Below, piece by piece: positions 9,485 to 18,385 of a stretch of 64,000 nucleotides of DNA. The notes beneath the pieces are model-generated. The model made no database searches. It saw nothing but the letters and a program-made list of their open reading frames with translations, and had not been told where the DNA came from. Every line of letters begins with the position of its first letter. Positions within the stretch are counted from its first letter, which is position 1. The stretch lies in assembly GCF_905220705.1 (NCBI RefSeq), contig NZ_CAJNAT010000012.1:62001-126000 (forward strand). Direction: 5' to 3'. The DNA comes from Paraburkholderia domus. GTDB lineage: Bacteria > Pseudomonadota > Gammaproteobacteria > Burkholderiales > Burkholderiaceae. The position numbers were made by a program, and so were the translations under genes.

Positions 9485-9507
9485 AAAAAAGGCCGCTTCA
9501 GGCGGCC
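9485..9507 (-). terminator. Intrinsic terminator of the FkbM methyltransferase gene
   Basis: On the minus strand GGCCGC/GCGGCC (9491-9496 and 9502-9507, 5-base loop) is followed directly by a run of six T (9485-9490 read as A on plus). It lies 37 bases past the FkbM stop. Confidence 0.8.
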
Positions 9508-9543
9508 GGTCGTCGTTCGTCTTCTCGGGAGGTGTTCGGTCGG

Positions 9544-10395
9544 CTAACTGCTCAAACTCATCAACGCATGCGTGGCAGAATCCGAATCCGTCACCTCGAC
9601 AAACCCATCAATCTCCATTTCCAGTTCCCGCGGCAGCGCGAGCATATTGCACGACAGCAACCTGCCGTAGATATTCTCCTCGCGTTCAAAGAAATTGCCC
9701 GGATTAAACAAAGGCGGCAAATGCCACCACATCCGGTATTCCTTCGACCACAACCACTCGATCAACGCCTGCGAGCGATCGAGCCGGTCGTTCTCCACGT
9801 AAATCACCGGCCGCGAGCGGGCGATGGTTTCCTCCGCGCCTAGCAGCGCGTTCAACTCGAACCCTTCCACGTCGAGTTTCAGCATCCCCACGGTATGCGA
9901 GCGCAGCACATCGTCCAGCCGCACGCACGGAACCGGGAGCGTATTCGCCGCAGCCTCCGTTTGCATCGATACGCCGCCGAAGTTACCCGGCGCGTCATAG
10001 TCCGGCCGCGCAAAATGCAGCGTCCCCGCAGTCGCCCCACACGCATACGGCCAGGCGAGCACGTTACGCACTCCATTGGCCGCGAGATTCGCACAGAGGT
10101 TCTGAAAGATCACCGGCTGCGGCTCGAACGCGACGAGCACCTGGCGACGCAGCTGCGCCTCACGCGCCAGCATGATCGTATGCACGCCGATATTCGCGCC
10201 GACTTCCACGACGATGCCCGGCTGCACCAGCAACTGTCGCAACACGGCAGATTCGAGTTCGCTGCATTCACCGTATTCGATAAGTGCGCGACCGAGATAG
10301 AAGTCGTTTGGATTGGCGAGCATCCAGCCATGACGGGTCTGGACGAGTTGCGTGTGCTCGCCGAGCGGCACCGAAACAGAAGAGGGTGTAACCAT
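9544..10395 (-). CDS. FkbM-family SAM-dependent methyltransferase
   Basis: A 283-residue protein with the FkbM-type Rossmann methyltransferase fold. Motif I is VVEVGANIGVHTIML (about residues 62-76). The conserved LKLDVEGFELNALLGAEETI and the following PVIYVEND segment are typical of the FkbM domain. The family O-methylates sugars or polyketides; the substrate here cannot be told. Its own terminator and lack of close neighbours suggest a single-gene unit. It sits directly upstream of glyQ, where I would expect lnt in many Burkholderia, so it may be an insertion. Confidence 0.82.
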   Translation of the reverse strand: MVTPSSVSVPLGEHTQLVQTRHGWMLANPNDFYLGRALIEYGECSELESAVLRQLLVQPGIVVEVGANIGVHTIMLAREAQLRRQVLVAFEPQPVIFQNLCANLAANGVRNVLAWPYACGATAGTLHFARPDYDAPGNFGGVSMQTEAAANTLPVPCVRLDDVLRSHTVGMLKLDVEGFELNALLGAEETIARSRPVIYVENDRLDRSQALIEWLWSKEYRMWWHLPPLFNPGNFFEREENIYGRLLSCNMLALPRELEMEIDGFVEVTDSDSATHALMSLSS

Positions 10396-10517
10396 GGACG
10401 TTGAGCGGGAAAAAGACCACGCAAATGTACGGTTCGCCGCTGTCCTTGTATATGAGACGAGCTCTTAAGGATTCTTATTTTTCTGCAAAAACTCGCCGTC
10501 AAAACCTAAGACTCCCA

Positions 10518-10543
10518 GACGATCGGCCCATCAGCCGATCGTC
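10518..10543 (-). terminator. Hairpin downstream of the glutamate synthase-like gene
   Basis: A perfect 10-bp stem, GACGATCGGC (10518-10527) with GCCGATCGTC (10534-10543), has a 6-base loop 12 bases past the minus-strand stop at 10556. There is no immediate T-tract (TTTTGAC comes later), so it is a probable but weak terminator. Confidence 0.5.
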
Positions 10544-10555
10544 ATCGCAGCCAGA

Positions 10556-12166
10556 TTACGTCGCGGCCAGTTCGACCTTCGGCGCAAAGGAATCGCTTTG
10601 CGCAATAGGCCAATATTTCTCGTACAGCGTGTAGCGATAGTTGCCGTTCAGCAGATCGTTCGGCTCGAGATACTTCAACAGTTCGGACATCAAGCGCACC
10701 TCATGCGACGATACACGCCGCACGATGTGGTGCGCGCGCAGTTCCGCCGGATGCTTGAGCCCCGTGGCCTGGATGATTTCCTTCAGCGCATGCAGCGTGT
10801 TGTGATGGAAGTTGAATACACGTTCGGCCTTGTCCGGAACCACCAAAGCGCGTTGACGCACAGGGTCCTGCGTCGCGACGCCCGTCGGGCAGCGTCCGGT
10901 GTGGCAGGTCTGCGCCTGAATGCAACCGACGGCGAACATGAAGCCACGCGCCGCGTTGACCCAGTCCGCGCCGATGGCAAGCGTCTTCGTGATGTCGAAT
11001 GCGGTAATCATCTTGCCGCTCGCGCCGATGCGGATGCGTTGACGCAAGCCGATGCCGACCAGCGTGTTGTGCACCAGTAGCAGCCCTTCCTGCAACGGCA
11101 CGCCGACGTGATCGGTGAACTCCAGCGGCGCTGCGCCCGTGCCGCCCTCCGCACCGTCGACCACGATAAAGTCCGGCAAAATCCCCGTCTCCAGCATCGC
11201 CTTTGCAATGCCGAAGAATTCCCATGGATGCCCGATGCACAGCTTGAACCCGGTCGGCTTGCCGCCGGACAGCGTACGCAAACGGTCGACGAATTCGAGC
11301 AGGCCGCGCGGCGTCGAAAACTCGGAATGGGTAGCCGGTGAGATGCAATCGCGGCCCATCGGCACGCCGCGCGTCTCCGCAATCTCGGGCGTGATCTTCG
11401 CGGCCGGCAGCACGCCGCCGTGACCGGGCTTCGCGCCTTGCGAGAGCTTCACCTCGATCATCTTCACTTGCGGCTCGGCGGCCTGTTTGGCGAACTTCTC
11501 CGCGCTGAAGGTACCGTCGTCGTTACGGCAGCCGAAGTAACCCGAAGCGATTTCCCAGATGATGTCGCCGCCATGCTCGCGGTGGTATTTCGACATCGAG
11601 CCTTCGCCCGTGTCGTGCGCGAAGTTGCCTTTCTTCGCGCCGAGGTTCAGCGCCATGATCGCGTTCGCGGACAACGAGCCGAAGCTCATCGCGGAGACGT
11701 TGAAGATCGACATCGAATAAGGTTGCGCGCGGTCGGGCCCGACGACGACACGGAAGTCGTGGCTGTCGACTTTGGTCGGCGCGAGCGAGTGGCTGATCCA
11801 TTCGTGCGCGACAGCTTTGACGTCGAGTTCGGTGCCGTACGGGCGGCTATCCACGTCGTTCTTCGCGCGCTGATAGACGATGCTGCGTTGGGCGCGCGAG
11901 AACGGTTTCTCGTCGGTATCGTCCTCGACGAAATACTGGCGGATTTCCGGGCGGATGAATTCGAACAGGAAGCGGAAGTGACCCCACAGCGGATAGTTAC
12001 GCAGAATCGCGTGGCGATCCTGCGTCAGGTCGAACAGACCGAGCGCGACGAGCGCCACCGGCACGATGATCCAGAACCACGAAAGGTGATGCGTCGCGGC
12101 GAGCACCGCACAGGCTGCGAGCAGAACGACTGCGCACCACATCGCCAGATAACGTCGAGAAAACAT
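10556..12166 (-). CDS. FMN-binding glutamate synthase-family protein, membrane anchored
   Basis: A 536-residue protein: two N-terminal hydrophobic helices (about residues 7-24 and 30-45), then the central Glu_synthase FMN-binding barrel (SMSKYHREHGGDIIWEIASG, VKLSQGAKPGHGG, VDGAEGGTGAAP). A Cys set C415-x5-C421-x4-C426 matches the 3Fe-4S motif of glutamate synthase large subunits. There is no N-terminal glutamine amidotransferase domain and no gltD partner nearby, so it is not a normal GOGAT. The relative I know is YerD of Bacillus, function unclear; an FMN/FeS oxidoreductase at the membrane is the safe reading. It stands alone between FkbM and mnmA. Confidence 0.82.
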   Translation of the reverse strand: MFSRRYLAMWCAVVLLAACAVLAATHHLSWFWIIVPVALVALGLFDLTQDRHAILRNYPLWGHFRFLFEFIRPEIRQYFVEDDTDEKPFSRAQRSIVYQRAKNDVDSRPYGTELDVKAVAHEWISHSLAPTKVDSHDFRVVVGPDRAQPYSMSIFNVSAMSFGSLSANAIMALNLGAKKGNFAHDTGEGSMSKYHREHGGDIIWEIASGYFGCRNDDGTFSAEKFAKQAAEPQVKMIEVKLSQGAKPGHGGVLPAAKITPEIAETRGVPMGRDCISPATHSEFSTPRGLLEFVDRLRTLSGGKPTGFKLCIGHPWEFFGIAKAMLETGILPDFIVVDGAEGGTGAAPLEFTDHVGVPLQEGLLLVHNTLVGIGLRQRIRIGASGKMITAFDITKTLAIGADWVNAARGFMFAVGCIQAQTCHTGRCPTGVATQDPVRQRALVVPDKAERVFNFHHNTLHALKEIIQATGLKHPAELRAHHIVRRVSSHEVRLMSELLKYLEPNDLLNGNYRYTLYEKYWPIAQSDSFAPKVELAAT

Positions 12167-12392
12167 GGGGACTCCAGTGCAGTGAAGATCGTCGCGGAGG
12201 GATCGTCGACGCTGTCGGCGCGGACGGCGTCCGCCGCGAATGGAACGAACAACTGCTTTTTATGGTGAAGCTAGCTGCGGCTTGAAGGTGAAACGTGCGG
12301 GTGAGGCGTGAAGTCTGAAGCTTGAAGTTGATGCATACAGGTGAAGCGCGTGCGGCGGCGCCAAGGCGTTGCCGCACGATAAAACTCATCGC

Positions 12393-13562
12393 TCAACGGG
12401 CGGTTAGCAACGCTGCCTTTTGCGGCTCGCGCGCCGTTGGCTGCCCGGTCACCGCGTGTTCGATGATGCCACCGCCGAGACACACGTCGCCATCGTAGAG
12501 CACCGCGGATTGCCCCGGTGTGACAGCCCACTGGGCGGCGTCGAAATTCAGTTCGAAGAGGCCTTCGCCATCATCTGCCGCGCCGGCCGCCGCGCTTGCC
12601 GCCGCGCCGAACGTGCACGGTGCATCCGCCTGCCGGTAACGGGTTTTCGCGCCGCAGGCGAAACCGTCGGCCGGCGGTTCGCCCGCCACCCAGCTCGTAT
12701 TGCCTGCCGAAAGCGTATGGCTCAGCAGCCACGAATGGTCGTGGCCTTGCGCGACATACAGCGTGTTCGATGCAATATCCTTGCCGGCGACGAACCACGG
12801 TTCGCCGCTACCGTCCTTGCTGCCGCCGAGGCCGATGCCCTTGCGCTGCCCGAACGTATAGAACGCGAGGCCGATATGTTCACCGACCACTTTGCCGTCG
12901 GTGGTTTTCATCGGGCCGGGTTTGGTCGGCAGATAGCGATTCAGGAAGTCGCGGAACGGCCGTTCGCCGATAAAGCAGATGCCGGTCGAATCTTTCTTCT
13001 TCGCATTCGGCAGCGCGATCTGTTCGGCGATCTCGCGCACTTTGGTTTTCGGAATCTCGCCCAAAGGAAACAGCGTTTTCGACAACTGCGCCTGATTCAG
13101 CCGATGCAGAAAGTACGACTGGTCCTTCGTATGATCGAAGGCCTTCAGCAGTTCGAAGCGGCCGTTGTTCTCACGCACGCGCGCATAGTGGCCGGTCGCG
13201 ATGGTTTCCGCGCCGAGCGACATCGCGTGATCGAGGAAGGCCTTGAACTTGATTTCGGCGTTGCACAGGACGTCAGGATTCGGCGTGCGGCCGGCCGAGT
13301 ATTCGCGCAGGAATTCGGCAAATACGCGGTCTTTGTATTCGGCGGCGAAATTGACCGCTTCGACGTCGATGCCGATCAGGTCCGCCACCGAGACGACGTC
13401 GATCCAATCCTGCCGCGTCGAGCAGTACTCGCTGTCGTCGTCGTCTTCCCAGTTTTTCATGAACAGGCCGACCACGTCGTAGCCCTGTTCCTTCAGCAGC
13501 CACGCGGTAACCGACGAATCGACGCCGCCCGACATGCCTACTACGACTTTCTGCTTGCTCAT
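12393..13562 (-). CDS. mnmA: tRNA-specific 2-thiouridylase
   Basis: Forms 2-thiouridine at the wobble base of Lys, Glu and Gln tRNAs. The 389-residue protein starts at ATG 13562 with the PP-loop GMSGGVDSSV near residue 9. The catalytic cysteines are C100 (NPDVLCNAEIKF) and C196 (DSTGICFIGERPF), close to C102 and C199 of E. coli. An Ala/Gly-rich insert (about residues 320-336, around AAASAAAGAADDGEG) lengthens the C-terminal barrel relative to E. coli. A NUDIX gene lies 104 bases upstream, recalling the nudJ-mnmA pairing of enterobacteria. Confidence 0.95.
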   Translation of the reverse strand: MSKQKVVVGMSGGVDSSVTAWLLKEQGYDVVGLFMKNWEDDDDSEYCSTRQDWIDVVSVADLIGIDVEAVNFAAEYKDRVFAEFLREYSAGRTPNPDVLCNAEIKFKAFLDHAMSLGAETIATGHYARVRENNGRFELLKAFDHTKDQSYFLHRLNQAQLSKTLFPLGEIPKTKVREIAEQIALPNAKKKDSTGICFIGERPFRDFLNRYLPTKPGPMKTTDGKVVGEHIGLAFYTFGQRKGIGLGGSKDGSGEPWFVAGKDIASNTLYVAQGHDHSWLLSHTLSAGNTSWVAGEPPADGFACGAKTRYRQADAPCTFGAAASAAAGAADDGEGLFELNFDAAQWAVTPGQSAVLYDGDVCLGGGIIEHAVTGQPTAREPQKAALLTAR

Positions 13563-13666
13563 AAGGTGCTCACTGGGTACTGCGTGACTTCGTTGATCGT
13601 GGGTTGACCGTGTTGCCCGGTCGCCTGGTTGGCCGCTCGTGACGGTTCAGGCTCGTGTATGACAGG

Positions 13667-14179
13667 TTAGGCCTGGCTGAGCCCGCTTGCATCTGCTTGT
13701 GCCTGTTTCTGCCCGACCGAATGCGTGTGCACGAAATCGAGCGGGAAACGCCGGCCTGCGAGGTAATCGTCGAGACATTGCATGACGAGCGGCGTGCGAT
13801 GCCGTTCGGGGCAGGCGCGTAATTCGTCGGCGCTCATCCACAGCGTGCGGACGATGTCGGGGTCGAGCGCGCGCTCTGCATCCGCTTTGCCGCTCGTGCC
13901 GCAATAGGTGAAGCGCAGATACGTCACGCCCTCACTGCCGGGCCGTCCGAAATGCGTCATATACATGCCGACCAGCGCTTCGGGCGTGAACGGATGCGCG
14001 GTTTCTTCGAGCGTTTCGCGGACCACCGCTTCCAGAAGCGTTTCGCCCGCTTCCAGATGGCCGGCGGGCTGATTCAGGCGCAGACCGTCGGCGGTATGTT
14101 CCTCGACCACGAGAAAACGCCCGTCACGCTCGACGATGGCCGCAACGGTGACGTGCGGCAGCCAGGTTTCTGGTTTCAT
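13667..14179 (-). CDS. NUDIX hydrolase, NudJ-like
   Basis: A 170-residue NUDIX protein. The Nudix box runs GHLEAGETLLEAVVRETLEE, so the metal-binding RE..EE core is intact, but the consensus Gly after it is Ala (EETAH where EExGU is usual). The position just upstream of mnmA and the overall layout resemble E. coli NudJ, which removes phosphates from nucleotides and thiamine or HMP pyrophosphate. The exact substrate is not deducible. The C-terminal tail after RRFPLDFVHTHSVG is low complexity. Confidence 0.82.
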   Translation of the reverse strand: MKPETWLPHVTVAAIVERDGRFLVVEEHTADGLRLNQPAGHLEAGETLLEAVVRETLEETAHPFTPEALVGMYMTHFGRPGSEGVTYLRFTYCGTSGKADAERALDPDIVRTLWMSADELRACPERHRTPLVMQCLDDYLAGRRFPLDFVHTHSVGQKQAQADASGLSQA

Positions 14180-14452
14180 GGGTGCGCATTTTACCGTTTA
14201 TGAGCCTGGGCTGCCGGGAAGCGGGCGACCGGCAGCGGGCGGGTGGCGTCGGGCCGGGCGGCGCGCGGGCACCCCAGCGGAGTGGGCCTTCAGCCCCAGC
14301 CGACGAGCCGCCCCGCTCGCCGCGCACCCCCGGATTGTCCCCGATTTCGGCGCACCCCCAGGTTTCGGTTAAAGTGACGCCGTTAGCCGTTGCACTTGCA
14401 AGCCGGCGTGCCTCGTCGGCAGCTCTGTCGTAAAACAGGAAGTCGAGGAGGA

Positions 14453-15601
14453 ATGAAGATGCACATCGGAGTGCCAGCTGAGACGCGCGCGCACGAAACC
14501 CGCGTCGCCGCGACGCCCGAAACGGTCAAGAAGTACGTGACCCAGGGCCATCGGGTCACCATCCAGAGCGGCGCCGGTACCGGCGCGAGCTTTCCTGACG
14601 AAGCCTTTACAGCCGCCGGCGCGGAAATCGTCGACGCGGCCACCGCTTTCGGCGCGGATCTCGTTCTCAAGGTCCAGTCCCCGACCGATGCCGAGTTGCC
14701 GCTGCTCAAGCGCGGCGCGACGCTGGTCGGCATGCTCGATCCCTTTAATGCCGAAAACGCGCTGAAACTTGCCGCGGCTGGTGTTACCGCGTTCGCGCTC
14801 GAAGCCGCGCCGCGCACCACCCGCGCGCAGAGCCTCGACGTGCTGTCGTCGCAGGCGAACATCGCCGGGTACAAGGCGGTTTTATTGGCCGCCACCCTCT
14901 ATCCGCGCTTCATGCCGATGCTGATGACCGCCGCGGGCACCGTGAAAGCGGCCCGCGTGCTGATTCTCGGCGCAGGTGTGGCCGGTTTGCAGGCGATTGC
15001 GACCGCCAAGCGCCTCGGCGCGGTGATCGAAGCGTCCGACGTGCGTCCGGCGGTCAAGGAGCAGATCGAATCGCTCGGCGCCAAGTTTCTCGATGTCCCC
15101 TATGAAACCGATGAGGAGCGCGAAGCCGCGCAGGGCGTCGGTGGCTATGCGCGGCCGATGCCGCCTTCGTGGCTGACACGCCAGTCGGCACTGGTCCACG
15201 AACGGGCGAAGCAGGCGGATATCGTCATCTCCACCGCCTTGATCCCCGGTCGGGCCGCACCGACGCTGATCTCGGTAGAAACCGTGCAGGCGATGAAACC
15301 CGGCTCCGTGCTGATCGATCTCGCCGCGGGCCGTGGCCCCGAGTACGAAGGCCGGCGCGGCGGCAACTGCCCGCTGACCGAAGCGGACCAGGTCGTCACG
15401 AAAAACGGCGTGCAGATCGTCGGCTATACGAATCTGGCCTCGATGGTGCCCGCCGACGCATCGTCCTTATACGCACGCAACCTGCTCGACTTCCTCAAGC
15501 TGATCATTACGAAGGAAGGCGCCCTGAACATCGATCTCGCAGACGACATCGTCGCGGCCACGCTGCTGGCCCGTGACGGCGAAGTCACACGCAAGGCATA
15601 A
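14453..15601 (+). CDS. pntAA: Proton-translocating NAD(P) transhydrogenase, subunit alpha part 1 (NAD-binding)
   Basis: NAD(H)-binding domain I of the transhydrogenase that couples proton entry to hydride transfer from NADH to NADP. ATG 14453 is chosen over the longer frame because GAGGAGGA (14445-14452) abuts it; ATG 14459 is also possible. The 382-residue product has the dinucleotide motif GAGVAG at 173-178 and the TALIPGRAAPTLI block. Here PntA is split in two genes, unlike the single 510-residue PntA of E. coli. Order is pntAA-pntAB-pntB, with 12 bases to pntAB. Confidence 0.93.
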   Translation: MKMHIGVPAETRAHETRVAATPETVKKYVTQGHRVTIQSGAGTGASFPDEAFTAAGAEIVDAATAFGADLVLKVQSPTDAELPLLKRGATLVGMLDPFNAENALKLAAAGVTAFALEAAPRTTRAQSLDVLSSQANIAGYKAVLLAATLYPRFMPMLMTAAGTVKAARVLILGAGVAGLQAIATAKRLGAVIEASDVRPAVKEQIESLGAKFLDVPYETDEEREAAQGVGGYARPMPPSWLTRQSALVHERAKQADIVISTALIPGRAAPTLISVETVQAMKPGSVLIDLAAGRGPEYEGRRGGNCPLTEADQVVTKNGVQIVGYTNLASMVPADASSLYARNLLDFLKLIITKEGALNIDLADDIVAATLLARDGEVTRKA

Positions 15602-15613
15602 AGGAGAGCGGCG

Positions 15614-15940
15614 ATGGAAGTCATTAATCACACCGTCATCAACCTGATCATTTTCGTGCTGGCGATTTACGTCGGCTACCACGTCGTCTGGAACGTCACC
15701 CCCGCGCTGCACACACCGCTGATGGCCGTAACCAACGCGATCTCGGCGATTGTGATCGTCGGCGCGATGCTGGCAGCAGGCCTCACCGTGGGCGACACCG
15801 GCAAGTTCTTCGGCACGCTTGCTGTCGCGCTCGCGGCGGTCAACGTGTTCGGCGGATTTCTCGTAACGAGGCGAATGCTGGAGATGTTCAGGAAGAAAGA
15901 ACCGAAGAAGCTTCCCGCAGCAGCCAAGGAGAACGCGTAA
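15614..15940 (+). CDS. pntAB: Transhydrogenase subunit alpha part 2 (membrane)
   Basis: A 108-residue membrane protein equal to the C-terminal membrane part of E. coli PntA. Hydrophobic helices are visible at NHTVINLIIFVLAIYVGYHVV, TPLMAVTNAISAIVIVGAMLAAG and GTLAVALAAVNVFGGFLV, then a basic tail (RKKEPKKL). AGGAGAG (15602-15608) precedes ATG 15614. Its stop overlaps the pntB start by one base (TAATG), pointing to translational coupling. Confidence 0.92.
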   Translation: MEVINHTVINLIIFVLAIYVGYHVVWNVTPALHTPLMAVTNAISAIVIVGAMLAAGLTVGDTGKFFGTLAVALAAVNVFGGFLVTRRMLEMFRKKEPKKLPAAAKENA

Positions 15941-17394
15941 TGAGTCTGAACGTCGTCACGCTGCTTTATCTGGTCGCGTCGGTCTGCTTCATCCAGGCGC
16001 TCAAGGGGCTGTCGAATCCGAAGACGGCGCGCACCGGCAATACCTTCGGCATGGTCGGGATGGCGATTGCGATCCTCACCACCATCGCGCTCATCGTCAA
16101 ACAGGCTAACGCGCTCGGCTCGAATCTCGGGTTAGGGCTCGGCCTGCTGTTTGCCGCGCTGATTGTCGGCGGCGCGATCGGCGCGTTCGTCGCGGCGCGC
16201 GTCGAGATGACCAAGATGCCGGAACTGGTCGCCGCGATGCACTCGCTGATCGGTCTTGCGGCTGTCTGCATTGCGTATGCGGTGGTGTCGGAACCGTCGG
16301 CCTTCGGTCTCGTCGATCCGGACAATGCGGTTCCGGGCTTCCTGCCGTACGGCAATCGCGTCGAGCTGTTCATCGGCACGTTTGTCGGGGCGATTACGTT
16401 CTCCGGTTCGGTGATCGCGTTCGGCAAGCTGTCGGGCAAGTACAAGTTCAGGTTGTTCCAGGGCGCACCGGTTGTGTATGCGGGGCAGCATCTGATCAAC
16501 CTGTTCCTCGCGCTGGGGATGCTCGGCTTCGGTGTGATCTTCTTTCTCACGCAATCGTGGCTGCCGTTCATCATCATGACGCTGATCGCGTTCGTGCTTG
16601 GGGTGCTGATCATTATTCCGATCGGCGGCGCGGATATGCCGGTGGTCGTGTCGATGCTTAACTCGTATTCGGGCTGGGCGGCGGCGGGCATCGGTTTCTC
16701 GCTGAACAATCCGATGCTGATCATCGCGGGCTCGCTGGTCGGCTCATCGGGTGCGATCCTCTCGTACATCATGTGCCGCGCGATGAACCGCTCGTTCTTC
16801 AACGTGATTCTTGGTGGCTTCGGTAATGAGGCGGGCGCAGCGGTGGCAGGGGGCTCGGCGGAGCAGCGTCCGGTGAAATCCGGCTCTGCTGACGATGCTT
16901 CGTTCATGCTTGGCAATGCTGAAACCGTGGTGATTGTGCCGGGGTATGGACTGGCGGTGGCGCGTGCCCAGCATGCGTTGAAGGAACTCACCGACAAGCT
17001 GGTCGAGAAGGGCATCGAGGTGAAGTACGCGATTCACCCGGTGGCCGGACGGATGCCGGGCCACATGAACGTGCTGCTCGCCGAAGCCGAAGTGCCCTAC
17101 GACATGGTCTACGAAATGGACGACATCAACGGCGAGTTCGGCCAGGTCGACGTCGTACTGGTACTCGGTGCGAACGACGTGGTGAACCCGGCGGCGAAGA
17201 ACGATCCAAAGTCGCCGATCGCGGGCATGCCGATCATCGAGGCGTACAAGGCGCGCACGGTCATCGTGAACAAACGTTCGATGGCCGCGGGTTACGCCGG
17301 TCTGGACAACGACCTGTTCTACATGGACAAGACGATGATGGTGTTCGGCGATGCCAAGAAGGTGATCGAAGATATGGTGAAGTCGGTCGAGTAA
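15940..17394 (+). CDS. pntB: Transhydrogenase subunit beta
   Basis: A 484-residue subunit with nine or so N-terminal membrane helices forming the proton path, and the C-terminal NADP(H)-binding domain III. The latter shows the characteristic VIVPGYGLAVARAQHAL motif and VLVLGANDVVNPAA. Length matches the family (462 in E. coli). It is the third gene of the pnt operon; a hairpin follows it. Confidence 0.95.
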   Translation: MSLNVVTLLYLVASVCFIQALKGLSNPKTARTGNTFGMVGMAIAILTTIALIVKQANALGSNLGLGLGLLFAALIVGGAIGAFVAARVEMTKMPELVAAMHSLIGLAAVCIAYAVVSEPSAFGLVDPDNAVPGFLPYGNRVELFIGTFVGAITFSGSVIAFGKLSGKYKFRLFQGAPVVYAGQHLINLFLALGMLGFGVIFFLTQSWLPFIIMTLIAFVLGVLIIIPIGGADMPVVVSMLNSYSGWAAAGIGFSLNNPMLIIAGSLVGSSGAILSYIMCRAMNRSFFNVILGGFGNEAGAAVAGGSAEQRPVKSGSADDASFMLGNAETVVIVPGYGLAVARAQHALKELTDKLVEKGIEVKYAIHPVAGRMPGHMNVLLAEAEVPYDMVYEMDDINGEFGQVDVVLVLGANDVVNPAAKNDPKSPIAGMPIIEAYKARTVIVNKRSMAAGYAGLDNDLFYMDKTMMVFGDAKKVIEDMVKSVE

Positions 17395-17402
17395 AGCGTG
17401 CT

Positions 17403-17442
17403 GGCGGTTCGCGGCTTGCCTCGCGGCGGGCGGCGAACCGCC
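17403..17442 (+). terminator. Hairpin after pntB
   Basis: GGCGGTTCGC (17403-17412) pairs perfectly with GCGAACCGCC (17433-17442) across a 20-base loop, eight bases past the pntB stop. No T-tract is present, so it may be a 3' end stabiliser and not a classic terminator. Confidence 0.4.
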
Positions 17443-17520
17443 GGTCATGTAGCTGGGATGCGTGCACGAAATCTAGCCGATGCAGGGCGCTTCATGATTC
17501 GCCGCCTGGAATATGTGCTC

Positions 17521-17552
17521 GCGTCGCGTCGCGTCGCGTCGCGTCGCGTCGC
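17521..17552 (+). repeat. Pentanucleotide tandem repeat (GCGTC)6
   Basis: Six uninterrupted copies of GCGTC (17521-17550) plus GC. It lies between the pntB hairpin and the 3' end of the WYL regulator gene, outside any supported gene. Such tracts can vary in copy number by slippage. Confidence 0.95.
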
Positions 17553-17578
17553 ACCGAACCCTGGCCTGATCTGCATTC

Positions 17579-18265
17579 TTACCTCGACTTCGCATTCACG
17601 TGCCGTAGCCAGTCCGCCAGCCGTTTGCCTTCCTGATCCGGATACGGTTCGAGCGCCTGAAGACTCTGGATCCTCTCCAACCCGAAATTGCGGAAATCGC
17701 TTCGCAATTCGCACCACGCGCCGAGTGTCCAGCGCGCACCCCAATAAGCCATCGCCAGCGGCCACACGCGCCGCTCGGTCGCTGCGCCGTTCGCATCGGT
17801 ATAGGCAAAGCTCACCACCTGACGTGCGTCGATCGCCCGATGCAGCGCGTCCACCTTCGCTGAAAAATCCGCCTTGATGTGAAACGACGGCGCGAAGATT
17901 GCCAGACGTTCGAGCGTTGCGCGCTTGTCGGCGGGCATCGCCGAGGCGATCTTCGCCAACGCCCCGCGTGCGCCGCTCGCGAAACCGGCGCCGCCCCACG
18001 ATTCGAGCATCCGTGCGCCCGCTGCGAGCGCGGCCAGTTCATCGGCGGTGAAGGTGAGGGGCGGCAGGCTCGCCGCGCGGCTCAGCCGATAGCCAATGCC
18101 CGCTTCGCCTTCGATTGGCACGCCTGACAGTTGCAGATCGCGTACGTCGCGATAGACCGTGCGCAGCGAGATATTCAGCCAGTCGGCGAGTTGTTGCGCG
18201 GTGGTCAGACGCCGTCCGCGCAACAGTTCGGCGATCTGGAACAGGCGGTCGGCGCGGCGCGTCAT
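17579..18265 (-). CDS. YafY-type HTH/WYL-domain transcriptional regulator
   Basis: A 228-residue regulator when started at ATG 18265 (MTRRADRLFQIAELLRGRR), the usual beginning of this family; the frame stays open to ATG 18319. The N-terminal winged helix (residues 1-60, SLRTVYRDVRDLQLSG) is followed by a WYL domain (about 125-190, RQVVSFAYTDANG to WTLGAWCELRSDF), in which the namesake triplet reads W-T-L. WYL domains sense ligands. It lies 120 bases downstream of the VOC gene on the same strand; the palindrome at 18840-18863 in front of the VOC gene is a candidate target for it. Confidence 0.88.
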   Translation of the reverse strand: MTRRADRLFQIAELLRGRRLTTAQQLADWLNISLRTVYRDVRDLQLSGVPIEGEAGIGYRLSRAASLPPLTFTADELAALAAGARMLESWGGAGFASGARGALAKIASAMPADKRATLERLAIFAPSFHIKADFSAKVDALHRAIDARQVVSFAYTDANGAATERRVWPLAMAYWGARWTLGAWCELRSDFRNFGLERIQSLQALEPYPDQEGKRLADWLRHVNAKSR

Positions 18266-18385
18266 CGTGGGCGTCTTGTAGAAAAGGACAGGAACAGTCC
18301 CGCGATGATAGCGCCGCATGCCGCGCTCCGGTCGGCGTTCTGCGCGGTGCCTGCTGGCCGCCGCGCTTGTGCGCCGCGTTGGGTG

